Of a stretch of 64,000 nt of DNA, positions 1 through 11,815 are shown piece by piece (position 1 is the first letter of the stretch; each line of letters opens with the position of its first letter). Location: contig VZTG01000079.1 of assembly GCA_013397845.1 (NCBI GenBank), positions 981,091 through 1,045,090 on the forward strand, read 5' to 3'. The position numbers and the translations under genes were made by a program. The notes under the pieces are model-generated. The model was not told where the DNA came from, did not search any database, and worked only from the letters and a program-made list of their open reading frames with translations. Source of the stretch: Melanocharis versteri (taxonomy: Eukaryota; Chordata; Aves; Passeriformes; Melanocharitidae).

Positions 1-1379
1 AGAAGCAGCTACCAGAAACAATCTGTAGCTTTGCTTTCTTTATTTTTGCATTACCTTTTAGCCTGACTGAAAGGAAATCCCTCTTCCTCCTGTCAGGAAG
101 GATTCCCCCCCGTCCCTGTCTCCGGCATCCTGACTTCTACTTGGCAATTAGCACAATAATAAATAATAAATTCACACAGAATCCGCTATGATCACTCTCA
201 TGTTACGATCATCACATTAAATAAAATTACCACTGTAAATGAGACTGAAAGGTTTTCTCCAAAATACCCCAAAGTGAGGTCTTTGCAACACTGGAAATAA
301 GATACACTGCAGCCTTGCTTGTGGTTAAATTTTCCTTAATGGATTATCAATTTTTTCAGTTAGAGAACAAAGCCTATTCTCAAAGACATTAAACTGGTAA
401 AAGAGCAAAGCTTGGTTATTTTCTACTTTTATGTTATTTCAGTGATGAACCAAAAAGGCACTTGTGAACCCTACTCCTGCCCAGAAAACAGTGGGATGCT
501 GTACACATACCACTGTCATGTTCACTTTTCTTGTCAGGCAGCTGTTTGTAAGCACAAATCATCACAGATGCAAGTCCATACAAACAGACCAAGCAACTAG
601 GTTATCCTGGTTTCTTTCTTTAGCCTCAATAGAGGAAGAAGAATTAACTTTAGATTTATGTTGACTGAAATCTGACTCAGTGAACCTCAGTATTTTATCT
701 CCAGTACTTGTACTGCAGCAATGCCACCCAAATAAATTACAGGGATGCAGGAAGAACTGTACGAGAGTTGTCTCTATAGCTACTCCTACCAGAGAACTGA
801 GGCTGTGCACAGCACTGCTCCCCCCTCAGCTCAATGTAGAGAAAGCAGTCATAACAGAGTTCTGCGAGTCCTACTGGGGCACAAAAACCAGCACAAGCAC
901 TCTCACACACTCGACAGTTTTGTTAAGAAAATTCCCTGAGAAAATGCACCTCCTCATAAATATTTTGTCTTTCTTGACGGTGAAGGGACAGACAGCCACG
1001 AAAAACACCTAAATACTACCAAAGCACTGATTTCACCATGTATTTGGCAAACAACAAACACACCTGAGGTCTGAACTAACATGGATTACACGAGAACTTA
1101 GGTTAAAACACGAGTTAGAGGAAGTGCTGCCTTCTGCTAAAGTAACATTAAGTTACTTCAGTATTGCCAAGGGCAGGAGTGTGGATTTTGGTGTGAAATG
1201 GTCATTCTACACATCCTTTGAACCTTCCCATGGCCAGATTCGCAAACAAATGATGTGGAAAACAAACAAGCCTGTCTGCATGAATCTTCATCTTGTACCT
1301 TTTTAATAACTTTCTTTTTTTTTTTTCTCTTCTTAAAGGCTGTGTGCCTTGCTCATTACCTACACGATGAAGTCTATAC

Positions 1380-1438
1380 CACAGTATTTAACTCTAAATA
1401 CCACAGTATTTAAATAGCACAGTATTTAAACTCTAAAG
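1380..1438. repeat. Short tandem repeat with CACAGTATTTAA core
   Basis: Three imperfect copies of a unit beginning CACAGTATTTAA follow one another. The first and third copies extend into ACTCTAAA, and the middle copy is shorter. It is a local tandem duplication with no coding potential. Confidence 0.75.
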
Positions 1439-3789
1439 TTAGACGAGAATATAGACACAGAATGGATCAACCTAAGCACCAAGATACAATCCTGCAGACT
1501 TCACAGTGAACTAAGTCTGCAAAAACACCTGCAACTTACGAGATCCTAAGGAAAATACTAATGACAAAATGTTTTGCCTTAATATAGAATATTAAACAAG
1601 CTTCTTAAAAAGAAGATCTCTGATCTTTGACTTTCGTTGTGGAAGAACTGAGTACCCTTGAACAGCTGGGAAACTAGCTAGCTGAAAATACTGTGATATA
1701 TCAGCCCTATTTAGAACAGTTAATTAACTGTGAACAACATACTGAAGCTGCTTTTACATCTTTTGCATTAGAAGAATTCATGCAAGTAAACAATTAAAAA
1801 TGTGTAATTCGAACTTTTATGACCTTACACCCATACAAATATAATTTGCTTATTTTCTGCAAAAGTAAGCCATCTTTTTCCCCTTTCATTCTAGGCTTTC
1901 CCCCTTTTTAATTAGAAAAAAACCAGGACTACTAAAACATCTTCAGCCCACAGACTATTTTAAATGAGATCACAGAGCCGCTGATGTTAATATAAACATT
2001 CACAAATGAAGATCAGAAAGTCATTGCAATTGTTGACTTGTCTTCAGGGAGAAACAGCAAACAAACAGACACACTAAAAGGGAAGCCACAGAGATACGAC
2101 TGTGCCATCCAAGAGGGGTCTATTGACAGAGAGTATATGCTAATGAATGCCCACTGTGTCTGAAAGCCCATCATTCTTCCCTTTCACCAAAAATCATTAA
2201 CACCAGGGGAGAGCTTTCCAGGGCTCAGAAGTCAAAATATTAACCCTCACAGTGTTTCTCTCCAGCGGCTTTTTGTCAGAAGAGCTAGTGTTGAAACCTT
2301 CTTGGAAAAGGTAGGCAGGATTTACAGCAGCAATGCAAAATGCAATCGGTCCTTGGAGGAGAATGCAAAGCACGTACCAATAAATATCACGCCCACATTC
2401 TGTGGTTTTTGTTTCTCAAGCAAGGGTCATTCAACTTCCTGTGAGACTCTGACAGCACAGGATTTACTAGTGCTGCCCTTCTACTCCTTCTTTTATTTCC
2501 CAATAAATACAAAGCCTTAGGATAAGGTTAAGAACTTATTCAAGCTGATGAACCCAGAAAAGTTGTTTGTCTTCCATTTGTCCATGAGTAAAAAAGATGA
2601 GACACTGCATCAAAGAGATAAAACCTCCTGCTGTGAAAAATGCATGTGTCTAAAATATTAGACTGAAATTTATGAGATCAAATTCAATCCCAAGCTCTGA
2701 TGTCTTGGAAAAAATAATTTAATCTCAGTGTTTTTTATCAGAAAGGTGTCCATAGCATATTTTGTGGGTTCTGTGCAAAGAGTGTGCTTATGAGGACACC
2801 TGCTAATTTATCTCCTTCTTTGAAGACTTCAGAACTAGTCTCTCACATAACATTAGGGAATGAGGTAAGTATCCATCCATACTGTATCTTTTTCCTTCTG
2901 GTATCCAAAGAACCCAAGCAGAAAAGGCACCCAAGATCTTCGATTTTCTTTTTTCATTTTACTGCCCATTAAAATGGTTAACTGCATTTCCCTGGTCCCT
3001 CAGTGCCTCACTGAAATGCAATGGCTCATGCAGTAGAGTGTATTGCAGATATAGCCCCAGAAGCGTGAGGAAGACCTCCGCTTCCCTTCCTCAGCTTACC
3101 TCTTCTGACATTTGACACAGGGGAACTTGAAATTTCCTGAAATACCTTTGTTTTTGTCCATGCTATATGCATGGGCAAACACAGAAGTGGTGTGAGAAAC
3201 AAGGCTCACTGTGCTCTGTTATTCTCCTACAGGAGGAAGGGAACGACTCGTACCTGTCATACAGAACATAGCCTGGCTTGCAAAGGACACTGCGACACAG
3301 GAGCCAGAGGCTCTCTCAGTCTTGCCCATGAGCACTCAAGGACTTTAATAATCACAAGGTTTGACAATTGCAAAATACCTGGTTTGATGATCTGAAATTT
3401 GGGCAAAAGCACTCGGCAGTCTAATCCTGCCTAGTCTCCATCTGTAATTACTGAATGTCGTGAGCACTTTATTGCAAAAACAAGAACTGCAAAAGTGAAC
3501 AAGAAAGCTCAAGAATTCAGCCTGGTGAGCTCCTCAGGGAAGAGTGACAGGTATTTCTAGTATTGTTGCTTTTTTATCATTATTTTTACTACTATTATTC
3601 AGTACTACTATACTGCTGCTCTTCCCTTCCTAGAGCAAGAATCCTCCTACAGGTATAAAAACCTCATTTTCCATTCCTGCCTCCAGGTTGGAAAGGAGTA
3701 GGATCGAAATTTTAAAGCAGTCAGTATCTAAATCTCCTGAATTAAATTTATCATTTTGCTCATCTTACCTCTTCTGTTGCACAACATTT

Positions 3790-3830
3790 CATAATCCCCA
3801 TTTTATATGTGACACAAAAGATCAGATTCA
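3790..3830 (-). repeat. Possible MIR-like SINE fragment
   Basis: The string ATCCCCATTTTATATGTGACAC resembles the antisense of the MIR core region, which commonly reads CCCCATTTTACAGATGAGG. The match is short and degraded, so this is a tentative reading. Confidence 0.27.
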
Positions 3831-4128
3831 AAGTTATCATTATTATCAGACAATATATGAAAGATGTCCGATAGTACACCAAAAACATGCAGCATCAGCA
3901 ATATGAGAAGCCTGTATTTTCCAATCACATATCTCAAATGCTATACAAATTTTCATACACAAATGGAGAAGCTTGAAAAAAAGCAGCCAAGTTTTGCCCA
4001 GACCCTGGACGTGAAGCCTGGAGCATGCAAAGCTAGAAAACATCCTCTTGTTTTGTGGAAGAAAGCACAGTTATTATGCAGGTGTGCTAACGATTGGGTG
4101 CAGAGCCCAAAACACTGGGTTTTTGGGG

Positions 4129-4140
4129 TTTTTTTTTTTT

Positions 4141-4188
<48 letters not shown>

Positions 4189-4209
4189 NNNNNTTTTTTT
4201 TTTTTTTTT
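4129..4209. repeat. Long poly-T tract interrupted by a 5-base assembly gap
   Basis: T runs from 4129 to 4140, a single G follows at 4141, and T continues to 4188. Five Ns (4189-4193) come next, then T resumes to 4209. The Ns probably mark an unresolved homopolymer length, so the true length is unknown. The tract could be the poly(A) tail of a minus-strand retroposed sequence, but no element could be recognised beside it. Confidence 0.9.
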
Positions 4210-7200
4210 CCCAGTAAGTCTAATAAAATAATTTGCTTCTTCCTACAAAACTCATCTCCATCGTTTCCTGGTAAACTCCTGTGGACACAACACAGCTACT
4301 ATTATTGAATGTCCATCTTCCTTACAAAAAAAGTGCCATCTCTGGGAAAACAAGAATGTCTAGTGGTTAGACCATCAGCTAGTACTAGGTGCTCCAAGGA
4401 GTAATAACATAAAGAGTATTTCAATAAGAGCATACGCAAGGAGTTGCCCAGTACTAAATAATTTTCTCAATACTTGGAAAAACTTGTTTCATGACAAGAA
4501 AAAGACTTTTTTAGAGTATTATAAGTGAAAACAAGTAATACTAACTAGGTGACTATGGGCTGTACTAACACTGTCTAGAATGATTAATTCAGATAAACAA
4601 AAGGAACTTGAGGAGCACAATTTTCTACCTTCTGCTTGAAAGGAAAAGAGTAAGAAAGAGTGTAAGAAAAAGGTATTTTGTCCAAATGCTCAGCAGCTAT
4701 ACATGAATGTGACTCTTGACTGCATTTTTCAGAAGGAATGCATGAGATCATGAAGGTTAAGATCTTAACAATCGCTGATTGCAAAACTTCCTTTGAATAC
4801 ATCAATTAGTGCACTGCAAACAACCAGTGATGATATTGAGGCACGATCAACGAGGTTTTCACATCATACAGAAAATTCCTTGGCTTGGTGAAGATATGTA
4901 ACAGCTTCCTAGCATGTCGTCAAACCCTGCCACCACCAAAAACGCAGGAAGAAGACATTATGGTTTAGCTCTAGGTTCTCTAGTTTAGCTGCTAAGGCAT
5001 GGCTCACAACACATGGAATTTAAGTGGGTAGCTGGCTGTAGAGTGCAAGGAGCTTTAGACTGTGCTCATGCACTGGTATTCACATGGCTCTCCCTAAGCA
5101 GGAAATCCTGAATTCTCACTCATATTCTTTTCAAAACAGATACAACTGCTGCTTGACCACCTTTTAACCTCTGAAAGACCAAAAGCCAAACATTTTTACA
5201 AATGGGAAAGATGACAAAAATCCTGAAACTATAGCAGAAGAGGAAACTCTCTTAAAACCTTCACTGAAACTGCTGTGGGGGGAAGAGAGAGAGATCATCC
5301 TAACTCTGAGACAACCAGTGTTAAAGGAGCAATAGGAACAGAAGATAAGAATGGGATTTATGTACGTTGTCTGTCCTGGGAAATACTGAGTGACTACCCA
5401 ACAGTTCTCCCTCTCAGCTTTTCTAGGGTGTCCCTGTCTAGGTAATATGCCAAGTGTATCCCTGGGCTGTCTACAAAAGGAATAATGCACTAAGCATGGA
5501 ACTGCAACCTCTGTGGTTTAGCAGAAAATATCACAAGCACTTAGATGACAACAGTTGGGATCATGTGTAAGTCACCATGGAAAAACAGGCTTTTCATTAG
5601 CCCAACAGCACTTGAAAGGCGCTGGCACTGCGGTTTTGATATTGATGCAAGGAGAGCAGGCAGCCACAGTCACATGGCAGTGCAAGTCAGCCCAAAGGAG
5701 CTGCTGTTATCCTGCTCACCTCTGCCCTGGCCATGCTGGGTTTGGTTGTCTGTCCGATGATATGGCTGAAGAGTAATCTCAGTAAAAAGAAAGGGAAGAG
5801 TGATTCATATCTGTCTAAATTCAGATTCCAACTGAACAAACACACACATTACGTAGCATAAATTGACACTGCAGTATCCTAACCATCGTATTTACCTTGG
5901 GTGGTCAGCTAGCAAGCCACCAGCTCAGCATTCCCCCTCCTAATCCTGTGAAATTTGTTCAGCTCACAGTTTGAATCAGCGTTTGTGCGCAGTTCAATTC
6001 ACAAATGTGTTTTCCATTTGCAGTATCTCAGGCCCCACTGCAAAACTGCTACAAGAACTTTAACAAATGCATGTTATGAAATAGAAGAAGAAGATGACAG
6101 AAGAAGGAAACAAGATTTCCTCTGTCATCTGATCCCATCACCTGTTATGGCAGGAAAGCATAACAGTTTATCATATTCATGAAATTATTCAAACTCTGTC
6201 TCAAAAAAACCCAAAGAAAACTAGTCCCCACAATGTTAGTCTGATCCTCAAGAGCTGGCTTCTAGTTTCTAGTCTACATCTAATACCTAGCTCATGTCTG
6301 TTTGTTCTCTTTCCGGTACTGACCATTTGATTTAGTAACCTACTGCCCTTCTTGTTGTTTCCCTCCCTGATGCATACATAAACTTTTGATATATACCAGT
6401 CTGCAATTTTCTACACTAAACAGGTAAAGCTCTTTTAATCCCAAATTGTATGTCAGGGGGGCTGACATACAATTTCATCTCTTGGCTGTCCATGCAGACT
6501 CCCGTGCAACCACTACCGTGTCAAGTCATGCCCCTATCCCTTTTGGAAATGCCCTGACTGGCAAATAATCATATCCAAAGAGGGAAGAAATCCTCTTCAT
6601 ATTGCCACATAAGGAAAGTCAGCCTCCAGGGAAACCCCAGGGTACATAAGGAAGGTATTTATATAGAAAGCATATGGGCAAAAACGGGTGCATGGCACAG
6701 GAGGTGCTGGCAGTGGGTGGCAGGGCAGGAGATGCTCACGACTGTACTACTCTCATCCGACAGGGTCACACCAATTAAAAAATTACAACAGCCACAGGCA
6801 GATGGGCATTTCAAATAGAGACATTTTCTCCAAAACTGGTAGCAGCAGCAACTGCTGTGCTGAAATGGCAATGAGTCAGTGCATCAAGAAACATAGAAAG
6901 TATGTCGTCCTTCATGGACTGTCTCACACCTGCTCCTCTCAGACGGCACGACACAATTTCTTACCCTCTAATTGTCTTCCAAGCTCAACCGACACTGAGC
7001 TAATGAGTGAATGATTAAGCACCAGCCCATGCTACTCTATGCCCTGGATACGATTACCAAAGTTACAGTGCCAAGCTAAACACTTGCAGCTCATTCCCTT
7101 TGCATGAAATGGCATCAGAAGGGAAAAACGAAACTGAAGATGCTCACGCAACCACTTTGTTTACATGAGAGAAAGTTTCAGCAACTCAGTGGGGAACTCG

Positions 7201-9393
7201 GAGAAAATCCCTTCTCCCTTCGCATCGTGCTCTAACTCTTCATGTTGCAGCAGTCAGTACCACCACAGCCACAAAATCGGTCACCCCACAGACTGTCAGT
7301 TCCACGGCACCGCCCTGCCACAACAATTCTCAGACAAATAATTTCTGCAAACATTTGTTCAGCTCAAAAGCAAAACAAATTTCTGCAACAAATAATTCTC
7401 AGAAATATGGATCCACGTCTCTCTGAATCGTGTGTCATACCCCTAGCCCTGCTACTGGCCCCAGCCCCTGCCACCTCCTGGCCTCCCTAACAGCTCCATC
7501 CCTCCTTGCCCCTCCTTCCCTGCTGTGCCCTGGCCCCTCTGCCAGCACCTCTTCTGCACGCCTGAGCATGGCCGGGGCACTGCTGGCACTATCTGCAGGC
7601 ATTCAGAAGCTCTCTGCCCGGCTGATGTGGAGGCTGCACCGCCTTGTGAAGGTTTAACAGAGGTCACCCCCGTGTGGGTACATGGATCTTGGCACTTCAG
7701 AACAGCACCCACCGGCAGAAACTCTTCACAGCTATGGCTGTGAAACTGGGCATGGAGGAAAACTTCCGCTCTTCTTTGTTCATCCAAGTTTCAGCCTCCC
7801 TCCTAAAACTTCTCATAAAGCCTACATCTAGGTCTCACATGCATTGACTTTGGCACTACAACGGAAAGAGAGAAAACGGAAAGGAACAGTCCCAACTAGA
7901 AAGTCCCCAGCAGCTCTAGCCACATGAAGATGTTCCTGTTCATCAGCTTATCTGAGAAAATTCACCAGCTATATGGCATGGTTTTATCATGGCTTTTATG
8001 TTAAATTTTCTTTTTTCCTTAGGAATAGGAGTAATACCATACCTATTTGTGCCAAATAAGGTGTTGCATGACAAAATCACTGGATAAAAAGCTGCCAGTT
8101 GAAACATTAGCATGAAACCCGTCTGATTTTCCTTGGAGTAGGTAGATGTTGCATCCTTCTACAACAAATACAGTTTCTAAATGTAACTTGGGTGAGTCTG
8201 GTGAGTAGAGACCAGCTCCACTCAATCCTAAGATTTTAGGAACTTGCAGTGTATTAGTCTCATCCCTCCTAAGTCCTTCACGGCTTCTTCCCACCTTGTT
8301 TTGATCTTCCATTTTATTGCAAAACTGGGGCTTTTACTGCCTAGGTTCTGTCCTTCCAGCAGTGAACTCTCACAGCTAATGGTCTGTGCCCTGCTCAAGT
8401 CTTTGGAAGACAAGCTATGACTCCAAAGGACATATTCAGGCACCATATCCTCAGATAAAGATCACTGCAGAACCACTGGTGGATGAAGAACAAAGATCCA
8501 TGAATTCACCTCATGACAGTGCTGCATACGGAAATACATCTGGTAGCTTGGTTTTCACAAAAGTAAAAAGCAGCAGGAGAAACACCAATATAATTCCAGC
8601 TGTGTCAAATTCTTACTTGTCATTTCAATTAATAAATATTCCATTTACTTTGGTCAAATATCCTTCCAGGTGTGTCAGGTATTTTATGCAGTTTTGATGA
8701 ATGCTCAGCATTACCTTAGGCTGCCCTTGTCATTCCTTCATTTTCTATCAATTCACAAAGTCTTGTCGTTTTAAAATCTCAACAGCTACAACAGCTTCCC
8801 ATCACGTGCAGAGCACTCAATTGCCCCAGGGCACACTCTTTTCCTCTTAATTCTCCAAACAATGCTTCTTTTCTTCTCCCTTTTAGCCCAATCTCTTTAG
8901 AAACGGTGAAATTTTGCAACAGGATTTGTACAAATCCCCTCATTTTCTGTTCATTAATTAGTTATAATAAAGCAACATTTATATATAAGCTGTGAAAAGT
9001 TACTGCATTCCCTCTTGAACTCTTCTTACACTGAAAGCTTTCTACTGAAAGACCTTCTCTGACAATAAGTATGGACATATGTGCAGAGACCCCTGCTCCC
9101 ATCTGCTGACAGATGGTGTGAGGCTGTCGCACTAACTTCACCCACTTCCAGTGTTTCCAGCATGCAGCACAATCTGAGTTTTCTTCATGGCAGCTGAGGT
9201 CCTCCCTTCCCGGCGTTAGCTGTGCTTAACGAGTGTCTGCCCAGACCAGGCAGAGGCCGAGCTTGTCCCAGCTTTCTCTCGTGCCAGATGTCACTGCTGC
9301 AGGGCACAATTAGGGGAGACAACCTTTGGGGGGAGGGAGAGGGAGGCAGAAGGCTGCTTTCGTGCACATGCAATGTCTTTGAATGCTCACACC

Positions 9394-9398
<5 letters not shown>
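4210..9398. other. Non-coding DNA with one perfect hairpin
   Basis: No gene recognised. The open frames are short, overlap each other on both strands and show no family resemblance. The notable item is the perfect inverted repeat at 6443-6475. A C-rich patch at about 7440-7600 raises local GC but is not a CpG island, since it has few CG dinucleotides. Confidence 0.65.
6443..6475. repeat. Perfect 14-bp inverted repeat (hairpin) with G5 loop
   Basis: The left arm AAATTGTATGTCAG (6443-6456) is the exact reverse complement of CTGACATACAATTT (6462-6475). The two arms are separated by five Gs. There are no mismatches, so the structure is either recent or maintained. It is shorter than an ordinary microRNA precursor, and the flanking bases do not extend the stem. 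Confidence 0.93.

Positions 9399-9427
<29 letters not shown>
9399..9427. repeat. (CA)n microsatellite
   Basis: An uninterrupted dinucleotide run of about 14 CA units, preceded by the related string CACACCACACG. It creates artificial open frames on both strands (poly His/Thr, poly Val/Cys), which should be ignored. Confidence 0.97.
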
Positions 9428-9430
<3 letters not shown>

Positions 9431-11668
9431 TATGCCTGTGTAGGTGCACAAAGAGATATGTTCCTGCCGTGTGGACCTGCAAGTGGGTTTCTGGCACACT
9501 ATTAACAACAACTTCATGTTGCTTGCGCAAAATGTCACTTTGTCCCTGCCAGGACGGATAAAGGCTGCTATTGTGCAAGAATCTCACTTAAGATACGGAG
9601 CATTTTCAAGGATGAAAGCACTCCAGTCATTTACAACCGCTTAGAAACCCAGCAGTGGGACTAATTCCCTGACGAATGCCATACTATGATGCCTTTCTGG
9701 AATCACTTGTTACATTCTGCTTTTTTGCCCACACTGATTAGCCACCACGCACTAAGACAAAATACCTGCTACTGGTATTGAGCTTGTAGCCATATTGGTT
9801 ATTCACCAGCTCCTCCATTTGTCTGGCTGGGTGGGCTGTACGGACACGAGGAGTGGCTATGCATTACACAGCCACAAATGCTCCTTTGGCTCATGACACC
9901 GAGAACAGTCGTGCCTTTCACAGAGGTCTGTTACGTCTTGAAATGTCTTAAGAGCACAAGTGAAGAGAGATGCTGAAAAATGAGTCTGAAATCCCAGATT
10001 CAATTCAAGGTACTGCTTGTGTCCATTCAACAATTTTGGGCTGAGGTATGATGCTGTTTGCAGACTTGCAGCTGCCATTCACAGTGAGGGGCATAACACA
10101 AAGAGAAAGAAGATGTGCTAGGTTAGAGCCATTTAGACAGAGAGACTGATCTTACCTATCTTTCACAGACAACCACCTACATTCAGGTAAGATCCAAACT
10201 TGATGGTGCTGTATATGGAGATAACCCTTGTGCTTGGAGAACAGCTACATTTTACTTCAAGGTATTTTTTAAGGTGCAAGAATAAACAAATGCTAAAGTA
10301 TCAATCCATGAAAGTCAAGAGACCTGCAGCTGATCATTCAGCTACACATATTTGAGACCAAACGCATGCATTTTAAAATCTGGTAGCTACTACAATAATC
10401 ACTGAGCACAGATAAAGGATGAGGTAAATGAACGCTTTAATCTACTTTTCAATTTAAAGGTTACAAAGAAGAAAAAAGTCAATTCACTGATTTCTCTTCC
10501 TTAATCTTAAATGCAGCACTGCAGTTATGTGAGCTGCTCCTACATGCCTTCAGTCTGTATCAGAGACACTTCTGCCCTCCTGCAGAGGGAGAGGGTGCTG
10601 CGTGCTCCTACTGCTGTCAAGGAAAACAAAACACCCACAGTTGCTACCTCGTGTGATTTGCAAACAGCAACTGAGGACAGGTGAGAGTCAAAGCTGTGTG
10701 GGAACAAATGTCTGACTAACTGCAGCACCTCTGGATGTAACCAGCCAGGGTGCTGGCTACGAGTGGCAGCCCACTTCTTAAGAGTCAAAAGCAACATTTA
10801 AAAGGAAACCCTGATGCTCTTTGATTAGCATTGTTTAAGAGTGCCTTGTTAAGCCAGAAAGGAAGCAGACATTTGGTTTCTAAGGAGCACCACCAAACAA
10901 AATACCATCTAAACAAGATAAATGTAGCAGCCTGACCAAGTTTCTCGGCATGTAACTCCACCTAGGAATTTCTCTTGCGAAATCGGTCTCTCCGGTGCTT
11001 CCAGACCCATCTGCTGGGACAGACCCAGCTTGGGGGGCACACTTTCACTTCTACACCGCTTATGCGAATGAGCTTTGTGGAGGTATGTGCAAATTCGTCC
11101 TCCTGTAAAGCCTGCACACCGGGCTCTGACACACAGATGGTGCCAGACCCTGCAAGCCTAGACAGGGCAGAGTGACCTCGGAGGGAGAAAGCCTCTCCCT
11201 CCACAGGGTTCCTCTGAAGAGCCCTTCTCACGCCCCAGAGCTCCATGGGCGCTGTTCCAGAGTGCCGGGTGGAACGCAAGGATAGCCCAGCACGGAGGTG
11301 TGCCAAGCCCACCCAAAGGCCATCCTGAAGGCACAGCGACACTTCCACACCCTCTTTCCCCACCCACCGCTGTTCCCTGCCTGGAAGTCACTGGCTTTCC
11401 TCCACACTTCCTATACACTGCTTCCAGCAAGGTGTTCCCCATACAAAGCATGTCTTGTTTGTGGTGCTGCACATGTGGCCTGGGAGAAATGAAACCTTTT
11501 TGTTGCTTAACAGTCCTCTGGTGGAAGCAGATCCTCTGAAATGAGGTTTAATACCTAAGTGAGGTTACCCATGCCAGCCTGCGAACACGACATCAAGCAG
11601 CAAGCAGCAGGGAACCACCTGCATCTTTAGAGACATTACCTGACTGCCACCATATTCTCTCTCTGAGA
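9428..11668. other. Non-coding DNA
   Basis: No gene recognised. A locally GC-richer stretch (about 10970-11400) carries a 133-codon minus-strand open frame and several overlapping frames on the other strand. None resembles a known protein, and the presence of long frames on both strands is explained by base composition. Confidence 0.6.
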
Positions 11669-11815
11669 CCACAGAACCATTTAAGTTGGAAAACACCTCT
11701 AAGACCATTGAGTCCAATCACTAGCCCAACACTGCCAAGCGCACCACTAAACCATGTCCTGAAGTGCTATTTCCCAGCTTTTTATGTTCCTTCAATGGCT
11801 TCTCCCCTATTTTAG
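11669..11815 (-). mobile_element. CR1 LINE, old 3'-end fragment (reverse orientation)
   Basis: The text beginning CCACAGAACCATTTAAGTT and continuing through AAACACCTCTAAGACCATTG and ACTAAACCATGTCCTGAAGT matches the antisense 3' terminal region of avian CR1. That region typically has a GGTTGGAAAAGACCTCTAAGATC core. The element's 3' end lies at the left, so it sits on the minus strand. Divergence rises after about 11770 and the match fades near 11815. Like most CR1 copies, it is 5'-truncated and has no coding capacity. Confidence 0.85.

Larger units (their letters stand above)
1..4119. other. Non-coding AT-rich DNA
   Basis: No recognisable gene. The open frames are short and none resembles a known family. 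The stretch contains a 12-base poly-T run at 1315-1326, a small tandem repeat at 1380-1438, a low-complexity TTA/CTA-rich patch near 3575-3610 and a possible MIR-like fragment near 3790. One splice-bounded open segment (2742-2864) is discussed among the findings. It may be intronic or intergenic; the sequence does not decide. Confidence 0.7.

Noticed and set aside
9185..9587. Frames with poly-His/Thr and poly-Val/Cys
   Set aside because: They are translations of the (CA)n microsatellite.
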